Origin: an uncultured Eubacteriales bacterium
GTDB taxonomy: Bacteria > Bacillota_A > Clostridia > Lachnospirales > Cellulosilyticaceae
Length of the DNA: 28,067 bases
Assembly: GCA_900556665.1 (NCBI GenBank)
Contig: USPX01000006.1
Span: forward strand, 1 to 28,067
Reading direction: 5' to 3'
The position numbers and the translations under genes were made by a program. The notes under the pieces were generated by a model. It was not told the origin of the DNA. It ran no database searches and worked only from the letters and a program-made list of their open reading frames with translations. Positions 25,777-28,067 of this stretch are shown here, piece after piece; positions within the stretch are counted from its first letter, which is position 1, and every line of letters begins with the position of its first letter.

Positions 25777-27366
25777 TTAATTCACCTCCCCAAGTCTCTT
25801 TTTAATAACTTGTATAGGGGAGTTATAGGTTACTTGTGACTCCCTTAAAAAAGCATAAATTGTATTTTTATTACTATATAAGTGGGACATGGTATCTGGA
25901 ATTGCTTTAGGCATATAGATTACATTTTCTTCTGTGAAAGGTAATATCTCTTTTGGTTCTCCTTCACTACACATAATGAAATGTCTTACATTCCCACTCC
26001 ATTTAATAAACTCGATAACTTCCTTTGGATTTTCAGGACTATAATTCATTTCTTTTGTAAGGTTAAACACAATAATCCCCTTTTTACGTTCTAATCTATA
26101 TTGCTGTGCATAGGTACCATTTTCTAATCTCTCTAATGCTATAAACTTCATTGTTTCTGGAAGTCCAAATGCATAAGAAAGGGCTACTTCTGATACATAA
26201 AACGGCTTACTTTTTCTAGGATTTTCCTTAAATGCATCTAGTTTCTTTCTTACTGTCTTTTCTACTTCATGCATTAATGCAAAGAACTGTTCTTTGGCTT
26301 TTGGATTATAGCGGCACTGCTTTCTTTCATAAAGCTTCGTTTCTACTATAATGAGTTGTTCATTTAAGGCTTGGACATAATTTTTAAGCTCATGCTCACA
26401 GCTTTTTAAATAAGCTTTTCCTAGCCTATAGTCATGTCCCGCTACATGCCACTGCTTACCAGTTAAATCCATCACTTCATAAGCTGTCTTTACTTTATAC
26501 ACTGTTGTCTGCTCACTAAACTTAGGATTTTCAGTTCCTCTCGTACTTGGATTCATTGGTAAATAAATACCATTCTGAGCATTATTAATATCATAGCCAT
26601 AGAAATTCGCAAGCTTAACTAGCTCCGTATGTCGGCGGAATACATTATTCCCCGAGATAATATGATGAGCGGCAATCCCATAATCATTGGATTCTAAAAG
26701 AGAATCCTCCAACATTCCTGCTGCTTTCATATTTCTACGCAGTTTACCAGAATCATTGTCTACATTACTATCTGCCATATGATAACCGCATGTATTTGCC
26801 TTATCACACATTGGACAAAAGCTATTTTTTGCTTCATTTATCTTTAAGGCTGCATCTTGTCTTAAAGATGTATCTGCTTTGTCAGCTCCCACTGCTTTTT
26901 CTTTGGTTTCGAACTTTCCTGATGGTGAAGCTTGCTTTATGAGTTTCTGACTACTGCTTTCTACTGCTCCTGTACTACTTGCCGCATTTGTAAAGCTGTT
27001 ATCTATGCCTTTACTAACAACCACTTTAATTCCTACTGTAGTTGTTTTATCTACAGTGATTTTGCCGCCAAAACTCATACAATTAGTACAAGATGCTTCT
27101 GTTAACATGCTTTTCCCTTTGTACTTTACTTTTATTGATGTCTGTGTCCAAGGTCCTTGATTAGTCAAGATACAAGGCAGATATACTCCAGGCTGTGGCT
27201 GCTGCATTCGACACATATTGGGGCCCATATTAGCTAATTTTGTAGCTTCTGTAAGCACAGTTTGACCATTAATTTTGACATTGCCCATACTTATAGCTTT
27301 TAAAGTAGCTGTAGGAATCACAAAATTACTACATTTAAATTTTGCATTAGTGTTTAAATACTTCAT
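25777..27366 (-). CDS. PAAR-like (DUF4280) protein fused to an AHH nuclease toxin
   Basis: The 529-residue effector has an N-terminal DUF4280/PAAR-like domain (about 1-115) with a characteristic cysteine and glycine pattern (CMSFGGKITV, 96-105), expected to cap the VgrG spike. A polar linker (about 116-180) leads to a CxxC (C184/C187) and C193/H196, a likely metal site. The AHH motif is A233-H234-H235 in IAAHHIIS, within the HNH/endonuclease VII superfamily, with histidines near 307 and 311. A further ~140 residues (about 390-529) follow the nuclease and are unrecognised. I chose ATG at 27366, 8 bases from AAGGA; a GTG two codons earlier is too close. AHH enzymes cleave DNA or RNA; the target here is inferred. 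Confidence 0.9.
   Translation of the reverse strand: MKYLNTNAKFKCSNFVIPTATLKAISMGNVKINGQTVLTEATKLANMGPNMCRMQQPQPGVYLPCILTNQGPWTQTSIKVKYKGKSMLTEASCTNCMSFGGKITVDKTTTVGIKVVVSKGIDNSFTNAASSTGAVESSSQKLIKQASPSGKFETKEKAVGADKADTSLRQDAALKINEAKNSFCPMCDKANTCGYHMADSNVDNDSGKLRRNMKAAGMLEDSLLESNDYGIAAHHIISGNNVFRRHTELVKLANFYGYDINNAQNGIYLPMNPSTRGTENPKFSEQTTVYKVKTAYEVMDLTGKQWHVAGHDYRLGKAYLKSCEHELKNYVQALNEQLIIVETKLYERKQCRYNPKAKEQFFALMHEVEKTVRKKLDAFKENPRKSKPFYVSEVALSYAFGLPETMKFIALERLENGTYAQQYRLERKKGIIVFNLTKEMNYSPENPKEVIEFIKWSGNVRHFIMCSEGEPKEILPFTEENVIYMPKAIPDTMSHLYSNKNTIYAFLRESQVTYNSPIQVIKKRLGEVN
25783..25791 (-). promoter_or_regulatory. Strong ribosome binding site for the immunity gene
   Basis: GGGGAGGTG lies inside the last codons of the PAAR-nuclease gene and is 7 bases from an in-frame ATA. 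No ATG, GTG or TTG in the immunity frame lies at workable spacing, so this site is the main reason to place the start at 25775. Confidence 0.55.
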
Positions 27367-27392
27367 TTTCACATTCCTTTTTATGTAGTTTA

Positions 27393-27409
27393 CGATATTT
27401 TATATATCG
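27393..27409 (-). repeat. 6-bp dyad in the leader of the effector gene
   Basis: CGATAT (27393-27398) and ATATCG (27404-27409) are perfect inverted repeats around a 5-nt AT-rich loop. They lie between the effector start and a TATAAT-like box, and could fold in the leader mRNA or bind a regulator. Confidence 0.35.
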
Positions 27410-27445
27410 ACCTTTTTCGTCATTCTTTCTAGTCTCTTATGATTA

Positions 27446-27451
27446 ATTATA
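27446..27451 (-). promoter_or_regulatory. Candidate -10 box upstream of the effector operon
   Basis: A perfect TATAAT on the minus strand lies 79 bases before the effector ATG, in the only long gap of the window. The nearest TTG-type hexamer (TTGTCT, 27463-27468) is only 11 bases away, too close for a standard -35, so an activator or other sigma factor would be needed. A weak call from sequence alone. Confidence 0.3.
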
Positions 27452-27461
27452 ATATTTAAGA

Positions 27462-27489
27462 TAGACAACTTTTGTCTACTTTGAAAGTA
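27462..27489 (-). repeat. Two overlapping palindromes just upstream of the candidate -10
   Basis: TAGACAA (27462-27468) and TTGTCTA (27472-27478) form a perfect 7-bp dyad with a 3-nt centre. TACTTTGAAAGTA (27477-27489) is a second palindrome of 6-bp arms sharing two bases with the first. The first dyad ends 10 bases upstream of the TATAAT-like box. This looks like an operator or a short terminator-like hairpin for the gene upstream; no U-run follows on the minus strand, so operator is my first choice. Confidence 0.45.
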
Positions 27490-27491
27490 AC

Positions 27492-28067
27492 TTAAAGATT
27501 ACCACTATTTGTACGCACACAATCCTTAAGAGTTAAATTATTAAACATGTATTTACTAGCGGTTTCATATTTACTACCAGTATCGTATCCTAAACAATTA
27601 TAAAATGCAGTATTAGACACATACTGTCTAATAGACGATTCCCCAATTATATAATCCATATAATTACTGCCTCTTTTATGCCACATACCACATTCCTTAA
27701 AAGTACAGTCTTGTATCATAACTTTTCTTTCATCTTTTGAAGTAGTTGTTCCCTTTTCATAAATCTGGTAAACACCACCATAACGGCTTGAGGCACTGCT
27801 TTCAGCTATATATATACATTCTTCAAATTGGCAATTCATTATATCCACCTCTATACAGCCCGCAGCTGTAAACACTCGATTTTCAAAGCCTTTAAACTTA
27901 CAATTACGATATTCTATACAATTGCTTCCTTCAAAAAACATGCAATTGGTTTTTCCAATAAATTCACAGTTAATAAAACTTACCTTCTTATTGTTTTTAA
28001 AGTGCCACTTCAACTTCGATAAATCAATTTTCCAATTCACGAATTTAACTTCTTCCTGTTTATAAAC
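27492..28067 (-). CDS. Beta-helix-like repeat protein, partial (5' end outside window)
   Basis: About 191 residues of a frame that stays open to the window edge, so the true start lies beyond 28067; an internal GTG at 28040 is not a convincing start. The sequence has repeated short strands with C, N and F at turn positions (FINCEF, YRNCKF, IMNCQF, IQDCTF), the pattern of a right-handed parallel beta helix or pentapeptide-like fold. Such proteins bind surfaces or sugars, or act as scaffolds. It is 125 bp from the effector ATG, the widest gap here, so it may be a separate unit or the end of a preceding effector. Function is not determined. Confidence 0.72.
   Translation of the reverse strand, partial: VYKQEEVKFVNWKIDLSKLKWHFKNNKKVSFINCEFIGKTNCMFFEGSNCIEYRNCKFKGFENRVFTAAGCIEVDIMNCQFEECIYIAESSASSRYGGVYQIYEKGTTTSKDERKVMIQDCTFKECGMWHKRGSNYMDYIIGESSIRQYVSNTAFYNCLGYDTGSKYETASKYMFNNLTLKDCVRTNSGNL

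Noticed and set aside
20033..27366. Ordinary prophage tail
   Set aside because: No terminase, portal, capsid, lysis or integrase genes, and the effector/immunity and chaperone genes do not fit a phage tail module.

Overview
All 22 genes here lie on the minus strand and read from high to low coordinates. They are packed with gaps of 0-54 bp or short overlaps, apart from one 125-bp gap at 27367-27491. The DNA is AT-rich (about one third G+C by eye), nearly every gene has a GGAGG-type ribosome binding site, and several starts are GTG. The proteins look clostridial. This suggests a low-GC Firmicute, probably a Clostridia / Lachnospirales member; that placement is inference. No tRNA, rRNA, insertion sequence or CRISPR was seen, and no stretch over 300 bases lacks a gene.

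Layout in transcription order. (1) 28067-27492: the 3' part of a beta-helix-like protein running off the window. (2) 27491-27367: a gap holding nested palindromes and a TATAAT-like box. (3) 27366-25248: a PAAR-like (DUF4280) protein fused to an AHH/HNH nuclease domain, then an Imm11-like immunity gene. (4) 25230-19392: a structural block with a large sheath-like protein, an Hcp/tube-like protein, a VgrG-like spike and two unrecognised proteins that may be baseplate parts. (5) 19379-4007: a chaperone block with five different Hsp70/actin-fold ATPases (one fused to a vWA domain), three proteins with GrpE-like C-termini (one membrane-anchored), coiled-coil proteins and small unknown proteins. (6) 3963-59: an McrB-type AAA+ protein and its McrC-like DUF2357 PD-(D/E)XK nuclease partner with zinc-binding cysteines, ending at a strong intrinsic terminator at 20-54.

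Working model (inference): a single operon for a contractile-injection-like particle. Spike, PAAR tip and nuclease cargo are protected by an immunity protein. Instead of the usual TssJLM/TssK/ClpV set, the particle is accompanied by a multi-Hsp70/GrpE machine, one part of it tethered to the membrane, and a McrBC-like motor/nuclease. I do not recognise this combination as a named system. Recognisable small-sheath, gp25, wedge, tape-measure, ClpV and J-domain genes are not visible in the window.
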